64,000 nucleotides of DNA, from contig JBKDOL010000110.1 in assembly GCA_046343015.1 (NCBI GenBank), positions 1 to 64,000 of the forward strand. The letters run 5' to 3'. Both the position numbers and the translations under genes were made by a program. This stretch comes from BJ22 sp021298375. Lineage in GTDB: Bacteria > Planctomycetota > Planctomycetia > Pirellulales > Pirellulaceae. This document shows positions 53,801 through 61,622 of the stretch, one piece after another. A model generated the notes under the pieces. The model was given only the letters and a program-made list of their open reading frames with translations, ran no database searches and had not been told where the DNA came from. Numbering within the stretch: the first letter of the stretch is position 1; each line of letters starts with the position of its first letter.

Positions 53801-54910
53801 TCAATATCCGAAGGCCGCACGGTAGGCGTGCCAGTGCTGGTCGATTTCCGCGCAGATCTCGGCGGGAGGCGTCGAGGTTGAAGGCTTGAGTTGCTGCCGG
53901 GCCGCGAAATAGCGGTCGATCTTTTCCAGCAACGGGCCTGGCTGGGGCCAAGCCAGTTGCTCGAGCAATCCTTCCATCGTCTTTCGTGGATTGGCGACGA
54001 GCTGTTCAAACTGCAGCTCGAACAATTGCCCTTGAACGTGCGGCCGATCTTTGAGGAAAGCGCCGTAGAGCTGACCTTGGCAGCGGTGAACGAACTGACG
54101 CATCTCGGCTTCGGAATAGCGAGCCAGCTGGAAGCCCTGAGTTTCGTCAAGCGTCCGCCACATCCGCGCCGTTGACGGGACCAGTTTGTAGGGTTCGCGT
54201 GAGATGTGAATGAAGCGGGCTCCAGGAAACCACTCACTCAGCTCGCTCAACCGGGCCGTATGGGGCGGGGACTTGAGAACCAGCGGCTTGGGGGTCCGGC
54301 AGGTGAGTGTCCGGTAAAAGTAGTCGAGACTCCAGCGCAGGCGTTCGCGGTCGGCTGGGGCAAGTTCCGCCGGATCAAAAACGAGCGTTTCCTTGAGGCG
54401 ATCACGGGGAAAAGCGATTCCCCGGTAGGAGGTTGGGGCGCCGAGTGAAATCAGGGCGAAGTCGTCCTCCTGGGGGCTGTCGCCAGCAAGTTCCATATTG
54501 TCCATGGGACGGCGACCGGGAAGCAGGAGACTGACCAGCGGCTTGAGCACGGCTCGGGAGACGAGGAGGTGATGGGGAATGAACGTGTCGAGCGTGGTGG
54601 GACAGGTGACTGACTCATCGAGCGTCAACAGTTCGTGCAATAACGTCGTCCCGCTGCGCCAATGGCCAATGATGAACAGCGGTGGGGCGGCGAGATTGGT
54701 TTGGGCAATTCGGCGGTCGAAAAACAGCTGCTGCAGTGGTCGGAGCGCGCTATTGAAGCCTGCGCAGCCGGTCCCGAGAAAGGTCATGCCCCATTTGAGC
54801 GGATGGATTCGGCCGCCATGCTCGAGCAGCATTCGCCAGAACCCGCCCAGTCGCATGCCGTTCCAGATACGGGGCGACCAGGGAGGATAAGAATTGGTCA
54901 GTTGGGACAA
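53801..54910 (-). CDS. Sulfotransferase family protein
   Basis: The 369-residue protein transfers a sulfuryl group from PAPS to an unknown acceptor. The 5'-phosphosulfate loop is FIIGHWRSGTTLLHELL (79-95), and the 3'-phosphate side is GARFIHISREPYKLVPSTAR. The N-terminal PPWSPRIWNGMRLGGFW is typical of planctomycete sulfotransferases, so I keep TTG 54910 as start; ATG 54856 would remove part of it. Its 3' end faces flhB with a 3-bp gap. Confidence 0.88.
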   Translation of the reverse strand: MSQLTNSYPPWSPRIWNGMRLGGFWRMLLEHGGRIHPLKWGMTFLGTGCAGFNSALRPLQQLFFDRRIAQTNLAAPPLFIIGHWRSGTTLLHELLTLDESVTCPTTLDTFIPHHLLVSRAVLKPLVSLLLPGRRPMDNMELAGDSPQEDDFALISLGAPTSYRGIAFPRDRLKETLVFDPAELAPADRERLRWSLDYFYRTLTCRTPKPLVLKSPPHTARLSELSEWFPGARFIHISREPYKLVPSTARMWRTLDETQGFQLARYSEAEMRQFVHRCQGQLYGAFLKDRPHVQGQLFELQFEQLVANPRKTMEGLLEQLAWPQPGPLLEKIDRYFAARQQLKPSTSTPPAEICAEIDQHWHAYRAAFGY

Positions 54911-55033
54911 GTCGCCATCGCCTTTGGGGGTCGAGAGGAATGGTTTGGAGGGTGATTGGCTGCGGCCCGCAACTCCCTGCGTCGCCCGTCATGCCGGGCC
55001 GAGTCAAACCAGCCCGAGACGCCGCGGTTTGTT

Positions 55034-56788
55034 CTAGGCAACGCGTGCTGTAATCATACCCTTTGGGGTCCGCAAGTTGAACAAGCCGAAGATTTCGTCC
55101 GGGCTCAGGCCGAGTGGTGGTGGGACTTGATTGTCCGAGAGGATTTCGCGGAATAATTGCCGCTTTGCTTCGAGGATTTCGTGGATCTTCTCTTCGATGG
55201 TTTCCGTCATGATCATCCGGGAGACGGTCACCGCTCCGCTTACGCCAATGCGATGGGCGCGGTTGATGGCCTGGTCTTCGATCGCCGGATTCCACCAGCG
55301 ATCAAACAGGAAGACATACCGGCAAAACTGAAGATTCAAGCCGACGCTTCCCGCCCCGTAGCTCATCAGCAACACGTGGCGGTTGGGATTCTGCTTGAAT
55401 TCACTCAGGATCCCGTCCCGCTGGTTGCTCGGAATCCGTCCGTGAAACTGCAACGGATTGAATTGGGGAATGCGTTCGGCGATCTGGTCGAGCGCGCCGA
55501 CCCATTGGCTGAAGACGATCGCCTTCTGCCCGCTGGCAGCGACCTCTTCCATGTCGGCCGCGAGGCGGTCGAGTTTACTGCTGGCGCCGGTGGCTGGATC
55601 GAAATTGCAGACCTGCTTGAGGCGGAGCACCAGCTCGAAGACGTGCTTGATGGTGACCTCCTCTCCGAGCGCGTTCAGTTTGAGGACGCCCGAGTCTTCC
55701 GCCGACTTATAGGAATCGTATTGTTCAGGAGTCAAATCGAGTGCGTCGTCGCGAATCAGTTTGGGTGGCATGTCGGTCATGACCACATCTTTGGTGCGGC
55801 GAAGAATGTGGTCGGACACGCCCTCGCGAATCTGCCGCACGGACATCCCCTTGGCGACCAGCCCGGGCGAGACGAACTCGAAGATCCCGACCAAGTCATC
55901 GATGCTGTTTTCAACGGGGGTTCCGGTCAGTGCCCAGCTCCGCCGGCGGTTGATCTGGCGGACGACTTTGCTGGTGGCGTTGTCGGCATTCTTGACTCGC
56001 TGGGCCTCATCCAGAATGACGAGGTCGTATTCCTGCTCGAGCAGATACTCCTGGTCCCGGGTCAGAAGTTCGTAGTTGGCAATTTTGACTGGTGACTGAT
56101 CGGCGGCCCAGAGCCATTGCCGCGCGGACTGGCTTCCCTTGATTGGGGCGACGGGAATCTCGGGAGCCCAGGTTTTGAATTCGCGCAGCCAGTTCGTCAC
56201 GAGCGGCTTGGGGCAGATCAACAGCACGCGACGGGCTTGCTGCGAGCGGAGCAGCATGCGCACGGTGGAAATCGCCTGCATGGTTTTGCCGAGTCCCATT
56301 TCATCGGCGAGCACCGCAGCGTTGCGGGGAAACAGGAAAGCCAAACCCGAGAATTGATAGGGGAAGGGCTCGAACGGAAACTCCATGGTGTTGCCGGCAA
56401 GCAGATACTCCAGCGGCGGCTGGAGCAGATAGAACAGGCGCTCGCTGAGTTTAACCACATCACCGGGCGGTTTGATTCGGGTGTGTTGTTTGGGGCGTGA
56501 CGGGGTGGATTGGTTTGCGGCGTCCCCGTCGACCGGGTTCTGAGTTGGGGCAGGGGCCAGCTCCCTGGGGGGCCGCCGCGAGGTGGCTGGCTTTCGCGCG
56601 AGCAGTTCCGGCTTGGCCTCGAAGAAGTAGCTGCAGACCTTGGGCCGGCGGTACTTCAGCCCGGCAGAGACGACTGCAGGCCGGGCGTCGGCAAAGTCGT
56701 AAAGCGATTGAATTTGCACCCTGCCGGAAGCGCCGGTTTGGTTCGGAGGTGGCAATGGCGTATCTTGCATCTGGTCGAGTCCGCTCAT
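55034..56788 (-). CDS. SNF2-family DNA-dependent ATPase (DEAQ variant)
   Basis: The 584 residues carry a helicase-like SWI2/SNF2 motor: Walker A DEMGLGKTMQ (162-171), motif II DEAQ (260-263), SWALTGTPVEN, and the C-terminal half with QKAIVFSQWVGAL, LLMSYGAGSVGLNLQ and INRAHRIG. About 110 residues of low-conservation N terminus precede it. There is no SWIM zinc-finger domain. It probably remodels protein-DNA complexes. The start overlaps the stop of the 177-residue upstream gene as ATGA, so the two are coupled. Confidence 0.92.
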   Translation of the reverse strand: MSGLDQMQDTPLPPPNQTGASGRVQIQSLYDFADARPAVVSAGLKYRRPKVCSYFFEAKPELLARKPATSRRPPRELAPAPTQNPVDGDAANQSTPSRPKQHTRIKPPGDVVKLSERLFYLLQPPLEYLLAGNTMEFPFEPFPYQFSGLAFLFPRNAAVLADEMGLGKTMQAISTVRMLLRSQQARRVLLICPKPLVTNWLREFKTWAPEIPVAPIKGSQSARQWLWAADQSPVKIANYELLTRDQEYLLEQEYDLVILDEAQRVKNADNATSKVVRQINRRRSWALTGTPVENSIDDLVGIFEFVSPGLVAKGMSVRQIREGVSDHILRRTKDVVMTDMPPKLIRDDALDLTPEQYDSYKSAEDSGVLKLNALGEEVTIKHVFELVLRLKQVCNFDPATGASSKLDRLAADMEEVAASGQKAIVFSQWVGALDQIAERIPQFNPLQFHGRIPSNQRDGILSEFKQNPNRHVLLMSYGAGSVGLNLQFCRYVFLFDRWWNPAIEDQAINRAHRIGVSGAVTVSRMIMTETIEEKIHEILEAKRQLFREILSDNQVPPPLGLSPDEIFGLFNLRTPKGMITARVA

Positions 56789-57318
56789 CTGGCGACCGCG
56801 TGGGCTTCTTCCATGGCCGACCGGATTCGCTCGAACGGCTCATCCAGCGGAAGTTGGCTGGCGAAGTCCTCGGCCGCAGCAAAGACTGGCAACTCTTCAC
56901 CGGGAGGAATGACAGCCACGACTTCCCAGTCCTCGATTTTCCGCGGAACCGAGACGCGTCCGTTCCAGACTCGGTTGGGCAGCGGCAGTGGCTCGCGGGA
57001 GATGAGCAACAACGGGAGTTCAGTTTGGGCGTGGAAGTCCAGCAGTTCCGGCCGATCGACCAGAATCAATTGCGGCGGCTGCTTGGTCTGCTCCAGCAGG
57101 GCGGCTGCGATTTGCTCGCAGAAGAGGAAAGATTTGAGGGTTGTGCCGAACAAAACTTCCTGGGTTCGCGTAGGAGTCAGCGGCGCCGTGCAGTGAAACT
57201 CGACGGGTCGTCCCCACTGATTGAGAATCAGCATTCCGCCGCAAGAGCCCACCTCTGGTATCTCGAGCACGGTGAGAAAGGCGAGACGATTGAGGGAGCT
57301 GGAAGATCCCGATTCCAT
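56785..57318 (-). CDS. Unknown protein translationally coupled to the SNF2 ATPase
   Basis: This is a soluble protein of 177 residues from ATG 57318; a TTG at 57342 lacks a ribosome site. I recognise no family. Visible features are a hydrophobic beta pattern (LAFLTVLEIPEV), CGGMLILNQWGRPVEFHCTAP, and a Rossmann-like PPQLILVDRPELLDF followed by ELPLLLISREP. The four-base ATGA overlap with the helicase gene and the exclusive pairing suggest it works with that ATPase. Confidence 0.75.
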   Translation of the reverse strand: MESGSSSSLNRLAFLTVLEIPEVGSCGGMLILNQWGRPVEFHCTAPLTPTRTQEVLFGTTLKSFLFCEQIAAALLEQTKQPPQLILVDRPELLDFHAQTELPLLLISREPLPLPNRVWNGRVSVPRKIEDWEVVAVIPPGEELPVFAAAEDFASQLPLDEPFERIRSAMEEAHAVAR

Positions 57319-57722
57319 TCGAGGTGTTTCCCGGTGCGACAAGCAAGGCTGAGATGAGTGCAGATTGCCGTCGACTGGGCTGCCGAAAACAGCGGGGTTT
57401 GCGGGGTAGTCAAAGCTTGCGGATTTTCAAGCCTGTTTCGGGCTGATTCCGCAAACACGGCACTCTCAGTACCTGCCATCGGCGAGCGGTAAAAGTTGAC
57501 TTTAAAGGAAGCCAGATTCAAGCGACTCTGCGGCTTGAGAAAACAGAGGAATTATGCGGTTCGCAACGGTCGCGGCGCGCGAAAGTTTTTCGTGTGCACC
57601 AGTCGCGAGCGATTCCCTTAAAGATTGTCCGAGCTCCTTCCGGGGAGTTGCTCGACACTCGCGGATCGCGTGTCTATACTGAAACGAAGTCGCACGGAAC
57701 ACTCCCCGATGGCTCGGCTATT

Positions 57723-57749
57723 GCGGCCTTTTGGGCGCGGCCTTTTGGG
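57723..57749 (+). repeat. Two-copy tandem duplication (period 14)
   Basis: GCGGCCTTTTGGG occurs at 57723-57735 and 57737-57749. Confidence 0.8.
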
Positions 57750-57904
57750 GAGGAAATCGCTGGCGACTTTTCGCGGCTGAATGAATTGGCCGACGCCCCT
57801 TTTACGCCGAGCTGGTGGCTGAGCTGCCAAGCCGGATTTTGATTCGCCGGGTGGTTTGCAGGACGTCAACTTGCGGACTTTGGGTCTGCACGCGGACGCG
57901 TTGC

Positions 57905-57936
57905 AGTCTTCGAGACAAGCAGTCTTCGAGACAAGC
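57905..57936 (+). repeat. Two-copy perfect tandem duplication (16 bp)
   Basis: AGTCTTCGAGACAAGC is repeated head to tail at 57905-57920 and 57921-57936, 58 bp before the next ATG. Confidence 0.92.
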
Positions 57937-57993
57937 GCGGTTTTGAAACTTGCGGTCGGCCGAATCCCCGCCCTCTTCCGGAGTGACTCGTTC

Positions 57994-58461
57994 ATGGCTC
58001 AAAAGCCCCAAGAGATCCCCACTGTCTTTCGCATTGACGTCAGCCCCACCGCTTCCGAGGCCAATCTGGTCAACCAGAACAAAAAGGCCGATTCGGAAAT
58101 GACAGCCTTGCTCAAGCAACTCGTTGCGGGTCAAAACCGGCAGAATGAAATGCTCGAGGAGCTGATCGACCAGATGGGTGCGGCCCAGCGACAACGAGCT
58201 GCCGAACTGGGGCAGTGGCGCGAAGCCAATCCGGCTCTGGCACGGCGTTGCCGGGCAGCGGCCGAGGCCTTGAGCCAAGTCCAAACCGAGTTTCTCGAGA
58301 ACATCACGATCGACATCAAGGAAAATTACGAGAACATGCTCGACGGCGATTTCGCCTTGAATGAGTTCGTCGACCGCTACGGACCTCGTCTCGCCCACCT
58401 CAACGGAGTTTTGCAGGTCCTTTCGCAGTTGAGCAGTGTGGCGCCGGCCAATAACCAGTAG
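57994..58461 (+). CDS. Small coiled-coil protein of unknown function
   Basis: This is a 155-residue soluble, mostly helical protein from ATG 57994, with GGAG 10 nt upstream. The stretch about 30-75 (KADSEMTALLKQLVAGQNRQ and QNEMLEELIDQMGAAQRQ) is a probable coiled coil. The C-terminal half has conserved-looking DIKENYENMLDGDFALNEFV. It has no signal peptide or membrane segment and no recognised family. It stands alone, followed by a tandem repeat and a hairpin. Confidence 0.75.
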   Translation: MAQKPQEIPTVFRIDVSPTASEANLVNQNKKADSEMTALLKQLVAGQNRQNEMLEELIDQMGAAQRQRAAELGQWREANPALARRCRAAAEALSQVQTEFLENITIDIKENYENMLDGDFALNEFVDRYGPRLAHLNGVLQVLSQLSSVAPANNQ

Positions 58462-58463
58462 CC

Positions 58464-58513
58464 GCAGTAAGGCTCGGTTGGGCAGTAAGGCTCGGTTGGG
58501 CAGTAAGCTTGGC
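58464..58513 (+). repeat. 18-bp tandem repeat, about 2.7 copies
   Basis: GCAGTAAGGCTCGGTTGG starts at 58464 and 58482, with a partial third copy from 58500. It begins 3 bp after the stop codon of the preceding gene. Confidence 0.92.
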
Positions 58514-58630
58514 TGGAGCAGGCGGAGACTCGCTCCGTGGGCAAGCGGACTGGACGGAACGAGTGTCCCATCCGAACGGTTCGGCGAAGTTCAGCCGCTT
58601 TGAGATTCGGAACCCTTTCAATCAGTGATG

Positions 58631-58654
58631 CGGCCCGGCAACCCAACCGGGCCG
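58631..58654 (+). terminator. Possible terminator hairpin
   Basis: CGGCCCGG (58631-58638) pairs with CCGGGCCG (58647-58654), followed only by TTTG. It lies between the coiled-coil gene and the hydrolase gene, and argues against starting the hydrolase at 58625. Confidence 0.45.
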
Positions 58655-58672
58655 TTTGCTTGCGCGAGTCGA

Positions 58673-59536
58673 ATGATGCAGGGTGAACTGGTAACCACGC
58701 AGACTGGCGACAACGTTCGCTTGAACGGCTTTTTTCTGGAACGCCGCCAAACGCCGCTCACTGCCGTTGATGGGGCTGTGGTGATGCACGGCCTGGCGGG
58801 TAATTTTTATGGCTCCGCATTGCTCCTGAATCTCGCCCGCCAACTGGCTGATTCAGGGATTAGCGCCGTGGTTGGCAATTCCCGCGGACACGATCTCCTG
58901 AATTTGACGATTCGCAGCGGCCGCAGTCAGACCAACGGCGCCTCAGTCGAGGATGTCGCCGAGGGACCGGCCGACCTGCTGGGCTGGGTCGATTTTCTCC
59001 ATCGCCGGCAATGCGAACGCGTTTTGCTGGTGGGGCACAGCTTGGGTGCGATCAAGTCGCTGCTCACCGTCGCGGGTTCGCTCCCCGAGCATGTCGTTGG
59101 CGTCGCGGCGCTTTCGCCCACGCGTTTGAATCACGATCAATTCGCCCAGTCTCGATCGGGTCCCCTGTTTTTGCAGACGCTGGCCGATGCTCGGCTACTG
59201 TGTGAACAGGGGAAGTCACAGGAGTTGCTGCGGATTCAGTTTCCCTTTCCAACCTTGATGGCGGCCCAAGCCTATCTCGATAAATATGGGCCAGGAAATC
59301 GATTCGACTGGCTGGGTTGGATCGACCAGATTCGCCTCCCGACGCTGGTCCTTTTTGGAGAGCTGGAGCTCGAGGAGAATCCTGCCTTTGAGGGATTGAG
59401 AGCTGAATTGGTGCAGAAGCTGGCCGGTCATCCATCGATCGAATGGCAGGAAGTTCCGCGGGCGGACCATTTCTATTCCGCGACCGTGCTCGTCGCCGCC
59501 GAGCGCCTGCTCGACTGGGTGCACCGGACGTTTTAA
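58673..59536 (+). CDS. Alpha/beta-hydrolase
   Basis: The 287-residue soluble hydrolase starts at ATG 58673 (MMQGELVTTQ); an in-frame GTG at 58625 would place a hairpin inside the gene. It shows the oxyanion region VVMHGLAGNFYGS, NSRGHD, the nucleophile in LLVGHSLGAIKS (Ser about 127), PTLVLFGELELEEN near the acid and the base His in VPRADHFYSA. The triad looks intact, in contrast to the protein at 46096. The substrate is unknown; lipid or ester hydrolysis is a reasonable guess. Confidence 0.86.
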   Translation: MMQGELVTTQTGDNVRLNGFFLERRQTPLTAVDGAVVMHGLAGNFYGSALLLNLARQLADSGISAVVGNSRGHDLLNLTIRSGRSQTNGASVEDVAEGPADLLGWVDFLHRRQCERVLLVGHSLGAIKSLLTVAGSLPEHVVGVAALSPTRLNHDQFAQSRSGPLFLQTLADARLLCEQGKSQELLRIQFPFPTLMAAQAYLDKYGPGNRFDWLGWIDQIRLPTLVLFGELELEENPAFEGLRAELVQKLAGHPSIEWQEVPRADHFYSATVLVAAERLLDWVHRTF

Positions 59537-59626
59537 AAGCCGGCAAGCGGAAGAAGCATCGCGGGGAATCCGGCGAGTTGGGCCATCCAGACCCGCGATC
59601 GCCAGTCGGCTGATTCCCAACCGATA

Positions 59627-59683
59627 CGCGAGAGTCTAAGTTCGCCGCGAGAGTCTAAGTTCGCCGCGAGAGTCTAAGTTCGC
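59627..59683 (+). repeat. 19-bp perfect tandem repeat, three copies
   Basis: CGCGAGAGTCTAAGTTCGC occurs three times without change, at 59627, 59646 and 59665. Confidence 0.95.
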
Positions 59684-59721
59684 GGGTCGGGAGCCGCCGG
59701 CGTTTTGGCTGAGGGCGAAAA

Positions 59722-59766
59722 ACGAAAAAAGTCACGTCATGCCGCTCCATCGCCATGACGTGACTT
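59722..59766 (-). terminator. Rho-independent terminator acting on the minus strand
   Basis: A 13-bp perfect stem (AAGTCACGTCATG at 59729-59741, pairing with 59754-59766) has a 12-nt loop. Read on the minus strand, it runs into a T-rich tail (TTTTTTCGTTTTT across about 59718-59730). No T run exists on the plus-strand side, so it serves minus-strand transcription. Confidence 0.8.
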
Positions 59767-59817
59767 CTATCCTGTCACGAGACTTTCCGTGTCCCGTCCT
59801 CCCGGTTAGGGTAGTCC

Positions 59818-59928
59818 TTAAGGGTATCGGCGAGAGAAATCAAAAACCGGCATCGAAACCCGATTCATTCGGGTGAAATTCCGGCGAAAGTCAAATCGAA
59901 ACGGCGGAATAATCGGACGAATGGTCAA
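59818..59928 (-). CDS. Candidate 36-residue small protein
   Basis: A minus-strand frame opens at TTG 59928 and stops with TAA at 59818. The peptide is aromatic and basic, with PPFRFDFRRNFTRMN and MPVFDFSRRYP. GGGAG lies only 3 nt before the TTG, so initiation is uncertain; an inner ATG 16 codons before the stop is another option. What favours it is the strong minus-strand terminator about 50 nt downstream, with no other minus-strand gene there to need it. It could instead be a small RNA. Confidence 0.35.
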   Translation of the reverse strand: MTIRPIIPPFRFDFRRNFTRMNRVSMPVFDFSRRYP

Positions 59929-60024
59929 TTGCTCCCGCTCCAGCCGTTCTCTTCCTCAGAGTTTCGCTGGTCGCCGCGTTTGCTAGCGACCCCGGGGGAA
60001 AGCCAGACCGATTGCCGGGTCTAT

Positions 60025-60078
60025 CCGGCCGTGCAAGAATCAGCGGCCGCGCAAGAATCAGCGGCCGTGCAAAAATCA
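60025..60078 (+). repeat. 18-bp tandem repeat, three copies
   Basis: Units like GCGGCCGTGCAAGAATCA begin at 60025, 60043 and 60061 with one to three base changes, ending 56 bp before the next gene. Confidence 0.92.
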
Positions 60079-60134
60079 GCGACGAAGACGGACAAACGGA
60101 ACAAGCGTCGAAGTAGCAGGAGTTGGAGGCAGGA

Positions 60135-61355
60135 ATGCTGGAGGGAGGTGATTTCAGTTCATTCGGTCCCTCGTTTCTGGCTGACCAAACGCGCGGCGAG
60201 TTGCAATGGCGGGACTTGCCGCGGGACCGGGATGAGGCCCGCCGCTGCGTGAGGCAAAGTTGCCCGGAATCACCCGGCGTTTACGGCTGGTTGAATGCCG
60301 AGCGACAACTCATCTATGTGGGCAAAGCCAAGGCGTTGCGGCATCGCATTCTGGGTTACCTCGCGCGGACGACGGCCGATCCCAAAATGGCTCGAATCCG
60401 CGCCGCCTCGACTGCACTCGTCTGGGAACCGATTGCCGACGAGCTGCTGGCTCTGCTGCGGGAGCAGGAGCTGATTCATCGCTGGCGACCGGAATTCAAT
60501 TCTCAGGGCCAGCCTACGCGGCGGCAGCCCGCCTTTCTCTGCATCAGCGACTCGGCCGCGCCCCATGTTTTTCTGGCCAAGCGGCTGGCCAGCAGCGGTT
60601 ATCAACAGGCTTTTGGTCCGATCGCGGGAACCCAGCGATTGGCGGACTCCGTTCAAGCCCTCAATTACGTGTTTGGCTTGCGGGATTGTGCCGACAAGAC
60701 CAAGTTTGAATTTGGCGACCAATTGCGGCTCTTTGACGAGGAGAGTCGAGCAGGTTGCCTGCGCTTTGAACTTGGCAGTTGTCCCGGCCCCTGTGCCGCG
60801 CTCTGCACCCGTCCGATTTACCTCGAGCGCGTCGCCCGGGCAGGCCAGTTTTTAATGGAGGGGAATCAGGCGTTTCTGCAACAGCTCGAAGCGAGAATGG
60901 TCCGGGCTGCGGAGCATCGGCATTACGAACGGGCCGCGATGCTGCGCGACCAGCTGGAGAGCCTGAAGCGACTGGAGCGACAGCTGCAGAGATTGCGGGT
61001 GGCAGAACGAACGATCAATGGAATTTTGCCCGTCACGGTCAATCGCGGGCGGCAAGTCTGGTTGGCTTTTCGCGGGGCGAGGCTGATCAGCAGCGTGGTC
61101 CAGCCGCGCAGTCGCCAGCAGGCGGTCCGGGCGCTGGCCGAGCTAAGCCGGGTCGAGCGGGAGTCGGTTCCCCCGGCGCGGGAGATTCTGGAAATCAACC
61201 TGCAGTTGATCATCGCGGCCTGGTTTCGCAAGCATCCCGGCCGTTTGGCTGACCTCCGCGATTTCCCCACGATTCAGGCCGAGTGCGCGGAACTCCAGCA
61301 GCGGTATGCCTCGCGCGCGGCGGTCGAGCCGAATTCCAAGCCGGCTTTTTCCTGA
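60135..61355 (+). CDS. UvrC-like GIY-YIG protein without C-terminal nuclease domain
   Basis: The 406 residues from ATG 60135 (GGAGG 5 nt upstream) begin with a GIY-YIG nuclease: GVYGWLN (48-54), LIYVGKAKALRHRI and the metal Glu near 112 in REQELIHRWRPEFN. A Cys cluster C208, C216, C220, C224 (SCPGPCAALC) follows, then a UVR helix pair (about 250-283). Full UvrC (about 600) continues with an RNase H-like nuclease and helix-hairpin-helix; both are absent. It would make only the 3'-side cut, like Cho. It may supplement a full UvrC elsewhere. Confidence 0.87.
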   Translation: MLEGGDFSSFGPSFLADQTRGELQWRDLPRDRDEARRCVRQSCPESPGVYGWLNAERQLIYVGKAKALRHRILGYLARTTADPKMARIRAASTALVWEPIADELLALLREQELIHRWRPEFNSQGQPTRRQPAFLCISDSAAPHVFLAKRLASSGYQQAFGPIAGTQRLADSVQALNYVFGLRDCADKTKFEFGDQLRLFDEESRAGCLRFELGSCPGPCAALCTRPIYLERVARAGQFLMEGNQAFLQQLEARMVRAAEHRHYERAAMLRDQLESLKRLERQLQRLRVAERTINGILPVTVNRGRQVWLAFRGARLISSVVQPRSRQQAVRALAELSRVERESVPPAREILEINLQLIIAAWFRKHPGRLADLRDFPTIQAECAELQQRYASRAAVEPNSKPAFS

Positions 61356-61581
61356 GCTGTCTTCGGTTTGGCAAAGCGGGTCGGATCGAGTTGGTGCCTA
61401 CCGTTCCGCTTGGAAGCCCACCGCCTTTCGGACAAACTTAAGCCAGCGGATTGCTGGCCGCGGAACCCTCCCGCCGCGATTACTGCTCGGCGATCCTCCA
61501 CCGGCGCGGCGGGAAGGTTGACGACCGCTGCCGGGCCGCTCGACGGCGGGGGAAGCGAATCCACGAGACCCGTCAGCTTGA

Positions 61582-61613
61582 ATTAGTAAATTAATAAATT
61601 AGCGAATCAGTGA
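61582..61613 (+). repeat. Degenerate 8-bp tandem repeat, four copies
   Basis: ATTAGTAA, ATTAATAA, ATTAGCGA and ATCAGTGA follow head to tail, ending 9 bp before the next ATG. It is the only AT-rich patch in this area and covers the ribosome-binding position. Confidence 0.8.
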
Positions 61614-61622
61614 GTCTGTTTC

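Larger units (their letters stand above)
57343..57993. other. Divergent intergenic region with tandem duplications
   Basis: No convincing gene lies in these 650 bp between the minus-strand pair and the plus-strand gene at 57994. Open frames of 60-125 codons lack ribosome sites. Two short perfect tandem duplications (57723-57749 and 57905-57936) lie here. Confidence 0.5.
59537..60134. other. Intergenic region with repeats, terminator and candidate small gene
   Basis: This 600-bp gap holds a perfect 3 x 19 bp array, a minus-strand terminator-like hairpin, a 36-codon minus-strand frame and a 3 x 18 bp array. Each is listed separately. Confidence 0.6.

Noticed and set aside
57618..57995. 125-codon minus-strand frame between the SNF2 pair and the coiled-coil gene
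   Set aside because: It is Arg/Ser/Pro-rich without motifs, includes both tandem duplications, and has no initiation signal.
59627..60078. CRISPR-like pattern from the 19-bp and 18-bp arrays
   Set aside because: The units are directly adjacent with no spacers, and there are no cas genes in the window.
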